A stretch of 64,000 bases of DNA from Pseudarthrobacter sp. Fe7 (GTDB taxonomy: Bacteria > Actinomycetota > Actinomycetes > Actinomycetales > Micrococcaceae), in assembly GCA_024372495.1 (NCBI GenBank), contig CP099977.1, forward strand, positions 3,782,001 through 3,846,000, in the 5' to 3' direction. Below are positions 28,959 through 38,235 of this stretch, in pieces; the first letter of the stretch is position 1; the number at the start of each line of letters is the position of its first letter. The notes beneath the pieces were generated by a model. It worked only from the letters and a program-made list of their open reading frames with translations, made no database searches and had not been told where the DNA came from. Both the position numbers and the translations under genes were made by a program.

Positions 28959-30702
28959 CTAATAGCCGAGCGTGACCGGGATGGTTTCCTGGCCGGCGGC
29001 AGCAGCCCGGAAAGGCAGGGAAGAAATATCGTTGCGGCCGTCCTGGCCCAGGAGCACTGCCCCGTAGGCGGCGCCACCGGAGGCGGACACAACGTAACCA
29101 GCCACGTCGGCCCCTTCAGCCTGCGCCGGAACAGTGATCGAGGCCGTGGTTCCCCCGGCTATGTCCGCCGACGCCGCCGCGCGCACCTTCCCATCGGCCG
29201 TAATGGGCGCGTATGTGATGGTGGCCCTGGCATCCAGGGCCCCAAACACCAGCTGCCGTTGGCCGCCCTTGGGGAGGGGAACTACGTGCTGGCTGCCGAG
29301 CCGCACTGCTGATGACGCCCATGCCAGGTCCGAGGCCTGACCCGCCTGGAGCCCGCGGCTCATTCGTGCCGCGGCAAGGAACGAGACGTCGGATGACGCG
29401 GCCACCGTGTACTGGCCCGCGGGAACGCCTGCCAATGACACCTCGGTGGTGGAACCGGCTTTCGCGGTGATGACGCCCCCGGTGGGAAGTGCGTGCTGGC
29501 CGTCCCGCCCATACAGCTTGATTTCCACCACGGCGTCGGCGGCACCGGGGACTGTCAGTTCAAGGGCGGGCCCGGCATCCCGGTACGCGGGCTGTGCCAT
29601 GAGGGCCGCAAGCCTGGCGGGGTCCTGGATGTCCACTCCGGTCATCACCTGGCGGACAGCAGGGGCTGTCCCCGGGCTGATGTAATCAACGCCACCGGGT
29701 GTGAGGCCGCGCAGGACGCTTTGCTGGATGAAAGCCGCAACCGGTCCCCCGGCGCTGCGGACATGCACGCCGAGCCTGGGACTCGTTGGGGGCGAGCCCG
29801 GCGAGGACCACGCTGCGCGTGGTGCCCGGGGCCACCAGAAGTCCGCGGCTGCCTGGTGACTGGATTTGTCCGCCGGCACCGAACAGTTCAAGGCTCACCG
29901 TGGCGGGTGTGCTGGAGGCGTTGGTCAGCGAGAGCACGGAGGTCCGGCCCACAGTGGTGCTGGCTCCCGCCAGCCACTGGTCATTCGAGGGCTGCCCGCA
30001 GGTGGCGGCGGCGCTGCCCTGCAGGTCGCCGTCCGCGGCCGTGTATTTCATGGCACCCGCGGCCGACGCATTCTGGTTTGCCACGGCGTCGGCGCTCAGG
30101 ACGCTCACCTGGTCCACTGTCCGGTCCGGGACAACTCCGGCAAGGACGTCCTGTGGGGATCCGGCAGTGGGCGCGGGCCCCGGGTCCTTGGCGATCGCGA
30201 CGGCGGCTGTTCCGTCCAGGTGCGTCAGCCGGCTCCCTGGAAGCACGCCTGCAACGCTCAGCACCGCGGCGCTCACCCTGGTTGCCGCAGTAGCCGATTC
30301 CGGCCGGAACTGGGCGTCGGTGCCTGCGTCTGTGCCCTCCAGCAGCCGCGCAGGCCCGGGGCAGACGCCGAGGCTGGCGCCTGCGGGAACAGCGGCTTCG
30401 GCGGCGGGCACCGACCGGCTGGATGCGGGCCGCGCCATCAGCGATCCGCCAGCCACCACGGCTCCGCCGCCAGCAAGAATAAGGAAACCTGCCGCGATTC
30501 CGGCGACGGACGCGGCGCGGCCCTTGCCGCCCGGCAGCCGGGTAGAGCCGCGGCCCGCCGCCTTCCTGTGGTCGCCGGCGGCGGTGTGGGCCGCAGCGGG
30601 CTGACTGGCCGGGGCGGGCTGCCCGCCGGGAGCCGACGCGCCGGATTCATCCGGCGTTCCGGCCTCAGCCCGGGCCTTGGCCGGTGGGGTGTACTCATGC
30701 AT
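28959..30702 (-). CDS. DUF5719 family protein, membrane-anchored and extracytoplasmic (one frame error)
   Basis: A 580-residue protein after correction. The N-terminal cytoplasmic stretch is Pro/Ala-rich, followed by one membrane helix (VAGIAAGFLILAGGGAVVAG). The rest is a long secreted region rich in Ala, Gly, Ser and Thr, with beta-sandwich-like segments. One extra base at 29775-29776 (GAGCCTGG) breaks the frame. ATG 30700-30702 has AAGGA eight bases upstream and overlaps the end of the glycosyltransferase gene, so the two are coupled. The function is unknown; genomic pairing with the glycosyltransferase suggests a shared envelope role. Confidence 0.8.
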
Positions 30703-33700
30703 GTTGGTGTTCCTTACGAAGGGAGCCCTCGTCACGCGAGAGACCGGTCCGCGGCCGCCGGGCCGGCATGGGGATAGCCAGGATGACGGTGAGCCCTATT
30801 ACCGCAATTTGACCGGCCGCGGCCCAGAAGGACCACGGGTTCTGGTAGCGGACCGACAGTTGGCCGGCGGACGCCGGAAGGGTGAAGGCCTGGGACCAGC
30901 CGGAGGTGGTGGAGGTCAGCTTCCGCCCGTCGAGCCAGGCGCTCCATCCGGGATCGGCCCGTTCGGCGAGTACCACAAGGCGTCCTTCCGCTCCGGCCGG
31001 GACAGCGGTGTCGACGTCGTCAGTGCGGGAGGCGACCAGTACTGTTGCCGCACCACGGGCATCGACGATGCGGACACGGTGGGCGACGTCGGCGGCCTGG
31101 AGGCCCTGCTGGTTCTGCGGGCTGATTCGCCACAGCCAGCCGACGTCGGTCTGCCCCACGGCCACCAGGCCCGGGACCGCGTCCATTCGGCTAGCGGTCA
31201 GCTGGGCCGCCGTGTCCGCGGAGCGGAGCACTACAAAGCCGACGCCGAGCTGTTCGAGGTCCGAACGCGGATCCACGCCCTGCCCGCCTACCATGGTGGC
31301 CACGACCCGGCGGACGGCTGCGGTGACGTCGTCGTCGTCCCGCACCTGTTCAGCGCCGGGAGCGCCGATGATGTTTCGGGCGGCGGCGATGGCGGAAAGG
31401 CTGTCCAGCGTAGTGCCGGACCCGCGCATCAGTGATGCGCTGAAGGTGCCGTCGTCTCCGGTGCTTAGCAGCAGGGTCCGCGTCTGTTCGGGGCCGGTCC
31501 CGCGGTCGATGGCGGTGGCGGGGAGGGACCGTCCGGTGGAGGCCTCCACAAGCCGCGGTGCGCCCAGCGCTCCTCCGGTCCCGGTATCGGCCGGGGCCGC
31601 AACGGGGCGGCCGCCTGGGTGGCCGGCGCGGCGGCAGTCCCGGCCGGACGCAGCAGGCTCTGCGCCGACCAGGCGGCCATGCCCGCCATCGGGCCCACCA
31701 GGAGTACCACCAGGCCCAGCGCCAGGCCGGAGCGCGCCGCCGTCCTGGTCTTCGCACCGGCGGCCGAGGCCCGGTCCGCTGCGGACAGCAGTTGCTCCGA
31801 CCCGAGAAGCGCTGCCGCAAGGAGGGCGAAGGATGCGGCGGACACCGCAGGCCCGGGGAAAGGGGACACCATGACATCCGCGTTCATGCCGGTGGCAACA
31901 TGTCCGGCCAGCCAGCCGCCGGCCAGGGTGATGAGCGATCCGGTCCAGAACCATCTGGCGGTCCGGGCCCGGCGTCCCGCACTGAAGAGACCTACAACCG
32001 CAAGGGCCAGCACCGGCCCGGCGATGAGCAGGGCCAGCAGGAGTGCCCACGGTACAGCGCCGCCCTGGAACGCCGCCAGCCCCTGGAGGCCACCGGCGGG
32101 ATCAAACGACAGGGGCTGGCCCAGGATCTGCTGCCACAGCGGGGCGGCGTCGAATCCCAGTGGCAGTCCGGGGTCGGCCAGGAGCGCGCGGGGCCGGTCG
32201 AGGGTGGAGAGGGCGAACGGGATGAACAGGGCTGCGCTGGGCAGCAATGCCCACCACACGGTCCGCCCGCGCCGTCGCAGCAAGACCCCGCACAGCACGA
32301 TCACCACAGCTGCAGGGAGAATCAGGGAGGGTGCCGACGCCGTGGTGACCGCCAGCGCCAGGCCGGCAGCTGCGGCAGCCGTCCACGACGGCAGCCCGTT
32401 GATGCCCGCCTTGGCAGGGGGCTGCTCACCGGGCGCGTATCCAGGAGTCGGAGTGGGGTTGAAACGGCCGTGGCCTGCCGCGGAGCCCGTAGCCCGCAGG
32501 AGGCCCAGGATCACCAGGGGCAGCATGATGTGCGCGATCAAGGCGCCGGCCCGGCCCTGGTTCAGCGCGGCCTGCAGTGCCGGCGCGGCAGCCCAGAAGA
32601 TTGCCGCCGCGAAGCGGAGCCGCCGGCGTTCAGTCACCCCGCCCGCTGCGAACCACGCGGTGAGTCCGGAAAGCGGGGCACCGAGCAGCAGCAGCCACGC
32701 CATGGCGGCGTTGGCGTCGCCACCGCCGATCAGGCCAAGGGTCCAGAGGACGTAGTCAAAGGGATCGCCGTGGCCCGGCATGCCGGCTCCCAGGCTCACC
32801 CACCAGGCTGGAGGCGTTGTGCCAGATGTCCCCCAGGCCCGCGGAGGCGGGGATCAAGGCGCCGCCGGCGACGGCCGCTGCCCGGAAGAGTCCTGCCAGC
32901 GCCAGGAGCGAGGCCACCGAAGCGATGATAACGGCGGCCAGGGCTCCGTTGCCCACCCAGCCGCGCTTGCTGGTGGCGAGGGCGGCGAAGTCGTCGGCGG
33001 CGTCCCCCGTGGGTTGGTGCGCGAGCGGATCCTGCACGAGGTGGTCAGAAGTTGATCCGTCGGACCCGAGGGCCTCCATCAACGAGCGGCGGTGGCTCCA
33101 CACCTCCCGGCGGGGCGTCTGCAGCTTGCGGATAACGGAGCGCCGGATGCGCCGTGTGCGTCGGGCTGCCCGTCGGGCCTTGGCCACGGCCCGGGGCCGG
33201 CCCAGGGCAGCGCAGGTTGCAAGAAGCTGGGAAATGCCGTGACCGGGGTCCTTGACCACGATGCTCAGCACCAGTTTGAAGAGGCTGCCAATCAGTGCGC
33301 CGACGCCGTGGACGGGCACCATCCAGAGCGGGCTGTGCTTCAGGCGAAGGTGGACTTGCGCCTTTCGGGCTGCCGACGGGTTTCCCAGGGCGTGCGGCCG
33401 GTGCGCCACGTGGAACACGCGGGCTGCGGGGACCACCACCACCCGATGGCCCGCAAGGCGGTTCCGCCAGCAAAAGTCGACGTCGTCGCCGCTGCCAGGG
33501 AGTGCGGGATCGAAACCGCCCAGGTGTTCCCACACGTCGCGGCGCACCAGCATGCCGGCGGAGTTGACGGCGAAGGTATCGGTGCGGCCGTCGTACTGGC
33601 CCTGGTCCATCTCATCGGCGTCGATGAGGGTAAGGCGCTCGGCCCACCGGCTGGTGGAAAGTCCCACATCCATCAATTTCCGCGGTGACTCCCAGTCCAA

Positions 33701-34083
33701 TTGCTTGCAGCCGGCGACTGTTACCGAGGGGGCGCGCTCCACGGCACCCAAGAGCTCGGCGAGGGCTTCCGGTGCCGGCGCGGCGTCGTCGTGCAGCAGC
33801 CAGATCCATTCCGTGCTGCCACCGCCGGTGTCTCCCCGGAAGGGCACCAGCTCTGCAAGAGCGGTGGAAACGGCGGCGCCCATACCGCCCTTGCCCCGGG
33901 GGTGGCTGACAACGCCAGTGGCGCCCAGTGCCTCCTTAAGGAGGTTGTATGACTCGTCTCCGGATCCCACGTCCACGCCAACGGCACGGTCAACCGGGCG
34001 TGTTTGGGCCGCCAGGGCTGAAAGGGTTCTGGGCAGATAGGCACTGCCGTTGTGGGCAACCACAACGGCAGTGACGTGGACAT
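30695..34083 (-). CDS. Giant membrane glycosyltransferase: GT2 catalytic domain plus multipass C-terminal half (two or three frame errors)
   Basis: The N-terminus (VVVAHNGSAYLPRTL, then WIWLLHDDAAPAPEALAELL and the acceptor-site GSGDDVDFCWRNRLAG) is a GT-A fold family 2 glycosyltransferase, likely nucleotide-sugar dependent. After about 350 residues a dozen or so hydrophobic helices follow, then a soluble extracytoplasmic region and a last C-terminal helix. The frame shifts at 32806-32807 or 32793-32794 (both AGCCTGG on the coding strand) and near 31604-31607 (short run). The start is not clear: ATG 34083 fits if one base is missing before HVTAVVVAHNG. Corrected length is about 1129 aa. It sits between whiB and DUF5719. 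A role in cell-wall glycan synthesis is inference. Confidence 0.8.
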
Positions 34084-34092
34084 CCTGAAGAA

Positions 34093-34626
34093 TTAGATTG
34101 CTCGCTTCCTTAGCCGCCGGCGCTCACGCTCGGAAAGGCCTCCCCAGATGCCGAACCGTTCGTCGTTGGCCAGCGCGTACTCGAGGCACTGCGACCTTAC
34201 ATTGCAGGCACCGCAGACCTTCTTGGCATCGCGGGTCGAGCCGCCTTTTTCGGGAAAAAGGCTTCCGGATCAGTCTGGGCGCACAAAGCGTCCGTCTGCC
34301 AGCCCAGGCTCGCCCTCGTCGTCGAAGTCTTGCTGAAGCGGCAATCCAATCCAGACCGGCTGGGCGGTGCCGGCCGCAGCCAGGCTCCATTGGCGGATCA
34401 AGGTCGTCTTCCGGCTCTGCGCCGCCGTCCAGGAGGGCTTCGTGCGCCGCGAGGAACGCCGTAGCCTGGTCCTCGAGGAGGCTGGTGGAATTCCTGTTGT
34501 ACCGCTCCGCAGCATCAGGATCGGCCGGATCGACATACCAATCGCTTGGCACCCCCGTGCACGGTACTTTGCCGTTGCCTGACCGGCCACGACGGCATCT
34601 TCCTGGATACGCTCTGCTTGCCCCAC
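34093..34626 (-). CDS. whiB2: WhiB-family iron-sulfur regulator with long N-terminal extension (four frame errors)
   Basis: A 4Fe-4S transcription factor. After correction (177 aa) the C-terminal WhiB domain reads ALCAQTDPEAFFPEKGG and then CGACNVRSQCLEYAL. Cysteines lie at about 115, 138, 141 and 147 (C-x22-C-x2-C-x5-C), followed by the turn GIWGGLSERERRRLRKR. Errors: C5 at 34552-34556 should be six, extra bases at 34383-34384 and 34307-34308 (both CAGGCTC), and A5 at 34255-34259 should be six. GTG start has GGAGG upstream. The whiB2 name rests on its neighbours (glycosyltransferase, zincin, DUF3499, ahcY), not on experiment. The 110-residue acidic N-terminal extension is unusual. Confidence 0.85.
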
Positions 34627-34703
34627 GGCGACCCTCCTGATGTTCAGCCACTGCCTGGATACGTGGACACTCGGTTGTGTGCCGGTATTTACGCAATTGC
34701 TTT

Positions 34704-34729
34704 AGTTACCTAATTACACGTGTGTAACT
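34704..34729. promoter_or_regulatory. Nested inverted repeats upstream of whiB
   Basis: TTACAC-GT-GTGTAA (34714-34727) lies inside AGTTAC...GTAACT (34704-34709 and 34724-34729), about 90 bases upstream of the whiB start in unusually AT-rich DNA. This looks like a promoter-operator region. It belongs to the 389-base gap 34627-35015, which holds no gene that I can support. Confidence 0.4.
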
Positions 34730-34927
34730 AGGGCTAGTCAAGCCGTTGCCGGGATAATAGACAGTTGCCGCTGGGAAGTTTGCGTACGCCACGCCCGGGA
34801 TTTTCCGCGGCCCGGGCGTGGCGGCGGTGGCCGGGAGGCTTCCAAGGGCAAAAAAGCCCTCAAAACGCTGACCTGGCGGGGAAAATACCCGCTCTTCATC
34901 CAAATAGCAAGCACACTTAGGAACTTG

Positions 34928-34943
34928 TGTGATTAACATCACT
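34928..34943. promoter_or_regulatory. CRP/GlxR-like binding site
   Basis: TGTGATTAACATCACT matches the actinobacterial CRP/GlxR consensus TGTGA-N6-TCACA in all but the last base. It is 73 bases upstream of the TIGR03089 start and about 300 bases upstream of whiB on the other strand. Confidence 0.45.
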
Positions 34944-35015
34944 CCCGCCCGATCCCGGGCGTCGTTGCTGCCGCTGCCGGATGACCGGGGCACTGCAGGG
35001 TGGCAGGATGAAGCC

Positions 35016-35717
35016 ATGACAACAATCCCCGCGACCGACCTCATGGCCAGCCTCCGCTCGGGCAATTCCACGGCACCACGCCTGACCTGGTACGGCCCCG
35101 ATTCGGAGCGGGTGGAACTGTCGGGCCGGGTCCTGGACAACTGGGTGGCCAAGACCAGTAACCTGCTCCAGGATGAACTGGACGCAGAGCCGGGCATGCG
35201 CCTGCGGCTTGCCCTTCCAGCGCACTGGAAAACCATGGTTTGGGCCCTTGCCGGCTGGCAGCTTGGACTGGAGACCGTGCTCGACGGCGGTCCGGCGGAC
35301 TTCCTGGCAACTGACAATCCGGAGGGGGACGTTAACCAATACAGCGCCGTCATTGCAGTAGCGCTGCCGGCCCTCGCCATGCGCTGGACCGGCGAGCTTC
35401 CCACCGGCTGCCTTGACTACGCCGCCGAGGTGCGTTCCCACGGGGACGTGTTCATGCCGCACACCGACCCCGATCCGTCAGCCCGGGCAGTCGTGACACA
35501 CCAGCGGGGCGCGGTCCTGCACCGGAACCTGCTCACCGGTTTTGCCCTGCCGCACTCGGAGGGCGCCAGGCTGCATGTTCCCGCCGGCAGCGGGCTGGAA
35601 TCAGCATTGGCCAACGCGCTGGGCGCCTGGCAACAGGGCGGTTCCGTAGTGATGACCCATCCTGACGTCGCGCTCACCGCCAAACTGATGGCCGACGAAC
35701 GCATCCACGGAAGCTAG
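35016..35717 (+). CDS. TIGR03089 family protein (shortened AMP-binding-like)
   Basis: A 233-residue actinobacterial protein (LTWYGPDSERVELSGRVLDNW, then LALPAHWKTMVWALAGWQLG). It resembles the N-terminal part of acyl-adenylating enzymes but lacks the P-loop and A7-A10 motifs, so it is probably not a working ligase. ATG 35016 with AGGATG upstream. In mycobacteria the family member lies near whiB2, LCP and purEK genes, as here. Function unknown. Confidence 0.85.
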   Translation: MTTIPATDLMASLRSGNSTAPRLTWYGPDSERVELSGRVLDNWVAKTSNLLQDELDAEPGMRLRLALPAHWKTMVWALAGWQLGLETVLDGGPADFLATDNPEGDVNQYSAVIAVALPALAMRWTGELPTGCLDYAAEVRSHGDVFMPHTDPDPSARAVVTHQRGAVLHRNLLTGFALPHSEGARLHVPAGSGLESALANALGAWQQGGSVVMTHPDVALTAKLMADERIHGS

Positions 35718-35727
35718 GCAGCCACCT

Positions 35728-36288
35728 CTAGGCCTGCGTGCCACGGTCGGCGGAAGTGGGCGCCGGACGCTCCGCGGCCCGCGCCGGCTCCCGGTGCGGG
35801 TGGGCTTCGATGATTTCGTGGTCGTGGGAGAACTCCGGCTCCTGGTCCAGTTCCTGGTTGAACACCAGGAAGCGGTACGCGAAGAACCTGACAACCGTGG
35901 CAACCAGGATGCCGGCCACGCCCGCCAGGAACAACAGGTTCTTATCGTCGATTCCCATCCAATACTTGGCAAGTGCGGTGAACCCGGTGGAGATACCGAT
36001 ACCAATGCCGTTGATGATGACGAACATGACGAACTCGCGGACCACGTTGGCCTGGCGGCGGTGGCGGAAGGTCCAGAAACGGTTTGCCACCCACGAGAAG
36101 ACCGTGGCCACCGTGGCACCCACAAAGCGGGCTTTCGCTTCGCTGTCCGACATGGGGCCGTGCATCAGGTAGTAGGTCAGGCCGTTGTCGATGACGAAAG
36201 CCACACCGCCCACCGCACCGAATTTGGCCACCTCGCGCCAAAAGAGTGAGGCAAGCCCCCGGATACGATCTGCAAGTGCGCTAAACAT
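35728..36288 (-). CDS. GtrA family membrane protein
   Basis: About 186 residues with four membrane helices (FGAVGGVAFVIDNGLTYYLM, VGATVATVFSWVANRFWTF and two more) and a charged C-terminal tail. GtrA proteins move polyprenyl-linked sugars across the membrane or assist cell-surface polysaccharide synthesis. ATG 36286-36288 follows GGAGG closely; the frame stays open to 36321. It converges on TIGR03089, and its start side faces purK. Envelope glycan context fits the adjacent glycosyltransferase and LCP genes. Confidence 0.85.
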   Translation of the reverse strand: MFSALADRIRGLASLFWREVAKFGAVGGVAFVIDNGLTYYLMHGPMSDSEAKARFVGATVATVFSWVANRFWTFRHRRQANVVREFVMFVIINGIGIGISTGFTALAKYWMGIDDKNLLFLAGVAGILVATVVRFFAYRFLVFNQELDQEPEFSHDHEIIEAHPHREPARAAERPAPTSADRGTQA

Positions 36289-36461
36289 GACCCTCCATGG
36301 CCGTGACGAACTGTGGGCCACTCGGCCAAGGGTCTATTTTAGCCCCCAAAGCTTTGAGCCGCCCCGCGGCAACCGGCGGCCGTTGTCCCGGGCCCGGGAA
36401 ATCTCCTTCACCCGCCGGGCCGTAAAGCACGATCCGGCCCGTCTTCGGTAGGCTGGCACAT

Positions 36462-37656
36462 GTGACTTTTCCAGTAATAGGCGTAGTTGGCGGCGGCCGC
36501 TCGCGCGAATGATGGCCCCTGCCGCTACAGCACTCGGCTTTGAACTCCGCGTCCTTGCCGAGGACGAGGACGTTTCTGCAGTATCGGCTGTGCCCACCAC
36601 TCCCGTGGGCGATTACAAGGACCTGCCGACACTCCTGGACTTCTCCAAGGGCCTGGACGTGATGACGTTCGACCACGAGCACGTGCCGACGGACCACCTT
36701 CGCGCCCTGCAGGAGGCCGGTGTCAACGTCCAGCCCGGGCCCGATGCCTTGGTCCATGCCCAGGACAAACTGGTCATGCGTTCCGCGATCGACCGGTTGG
36801 AACTGCCCAACCCGGCCTGGGCATCCGTAGCGGACGTTGACGCACTGGTCCGCTTCGGCGACGAAACCGGCTGGCCGGTGGTACTGAAGACCCCCGCGGC
36901 GGCTACGACGGCAAGGGAGTCCGGATCGTTGCCTCGGCGGACGAGGCTGCGGAGGCCGCTGACTGGTTCGTTGCCATGAGCCCCCTGCTGGCCGAGGCAA
37001 AAGTCGAATTCACCCGCGAGCTCTCCGCGCTCGTGGCACGCACCCCCGACGGCGAGTCCCGGGCGTGGCCGGTGGTCCACACCATCCAGGTTGACGGCGT
37101 CTGCGACGAGGTTATCGCGCCCGCACTGGACATCCCGCTGGAGGTTGCTGCCGCAGCCGAGGACGCCGCATTGCGCATCGCCGCCGAACTGGACGTCACC
37201 GGCGTCCTCGCCGTGGAACTCTTCGAGACCCCGGGCATTGGGGCTGGATTCCTGATCAACGAACTGGCCATGCGACCGCACAACACCGGGCACTGGACCC
37301 AGGACGGTTCTGTTACCAGCCAGTTCGAACAGCACCTCCGCGCGGTCCTTAACCTGCCCCTCGGCGCCACCGATGCGCTGGCGCCGGTGACCGTGATGAA
37401 GAACTTCCTGGGCGGTGAGAACCAGGACCTGTACTCCGCCTACCCCATGGCGCTGGCCGCCGAACCGGCCGCGAAGGTCCACTGCTATGGAAAGTCCGTG
37501 CGGCCCGGACGCAAGATCGGCCATGTCAACCTGATGGGCAGTTCCACGGCGGAGGTGGATTCGGTCCGCCGCCGGGCCACGGCCGTGGCGGGCATCATCC
37601 GTGACGGCCGGGTTACCTGCGAGGAACCTTCCGCAATTTTCGAGGAGAACGCATGA
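36462..37656 (+). CDS. purK: N5-carboxyaminoimidazole ribonucleotide synthase (two frame errors)
   Basis: ATP-grasp enzyme that carboxylates AIR in purine synthesis. The N-terminus [12 protein letters not shown] should continue [14 protein letters not shown], but one A is missing after 36498: CAGCTCGCG reads CGCTCGCG. A second error, C5 at 36891-36895 that should be six, interrupts the ATP-grasp loop [12 protein letters not shown]. The middle and C-terminal parts are intact (FEENA at the end). Corrected length 398 aa. GTG start. The stop overlaps the purE start (ATGA), the normal purK-purE operon. Confidence 0.92.
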
Positions 37657-38225
37657 GCGCCGATGCCACCCCAACCGCCGGGCCCCTGGTGGGCCTTGTC
37701 ATGGGCTCCGACTCGGATTGGCCGGTCATGGAGGCTGCGGCGGAGGCCTTGGCCGAATTCGGCATCCCCTTTGAAGCGGACGTCGTCTCAGCCCACCGGA
37801 TGCCCACCGAAATGATCCGCTACGGCCAGACCGCACACGAGCGCGGCCTGCGGGTCATCATCGCGGGTGCCGGCGGCGCGGCCCACCTGCCGGGCATGCT
37901 CGCAAGCGTCACGCCGCTGCCGGTGATCGGAGTGCCCGTTCCGCTGAAGACGCTCGACGGGATGGATTCGCTGCTCTCCATCGTCCAAATGCCGGCCGGG
38001 GTGCCGGTGGCCACAGTCTCCATCGCAGGCGCCCGGAACGCAGGGCTGCTGGCCGTTCGGATGCTGGCCTCCGGCACCGACGAACTTGCCGCTTCCCTGC
38101 GCGCGGATCTCCTGGACTTCGCCGCGGACCTCAACGCTGTAGCCTCCCGCAAGGGCGCAAACCTGCGGCAGAAAGTAAGCGAAGTCTTCCCCGGCGACTC
38201 CAGCGCCCTTCGGGGCAGCCGTTAG
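37653..38225 (+). CDS. purE: N5-carboxyaminoimidazole ribonucleotide mutase
   Basis: Class I PurE that moves the carboxylate from N5 to C4 to give CAIR, following PurK. Motifs: [25 protein letters not shown] and [16 protein letters not shown]. Length 190 aa, slightly long due to a C-terminal tail. ATG overlaps the purK stop, so the two are translationally coupled. The LCP gene follows ten bases after the stop. Intact frame. Confidence 0.97.
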   Translation: MSADATPTAGPLVGLVMGSDSDWPVMEAAAEALAEFGIPFEADVVSAHRMPTEMIRYGQTAHERGLRVIIAGAGGAAHLPGMLASVTPLPVIGVPVPLKTLDGMDSLLSIVQMPAGVPVATVSIAGARNAGLLAVRMLASGTDELAASLRADLLDFAADLNAVASRKGANLRQKVSEVFPGDSSALRGSR

Positions 38226-38235
38226 GGCGCCCGAC

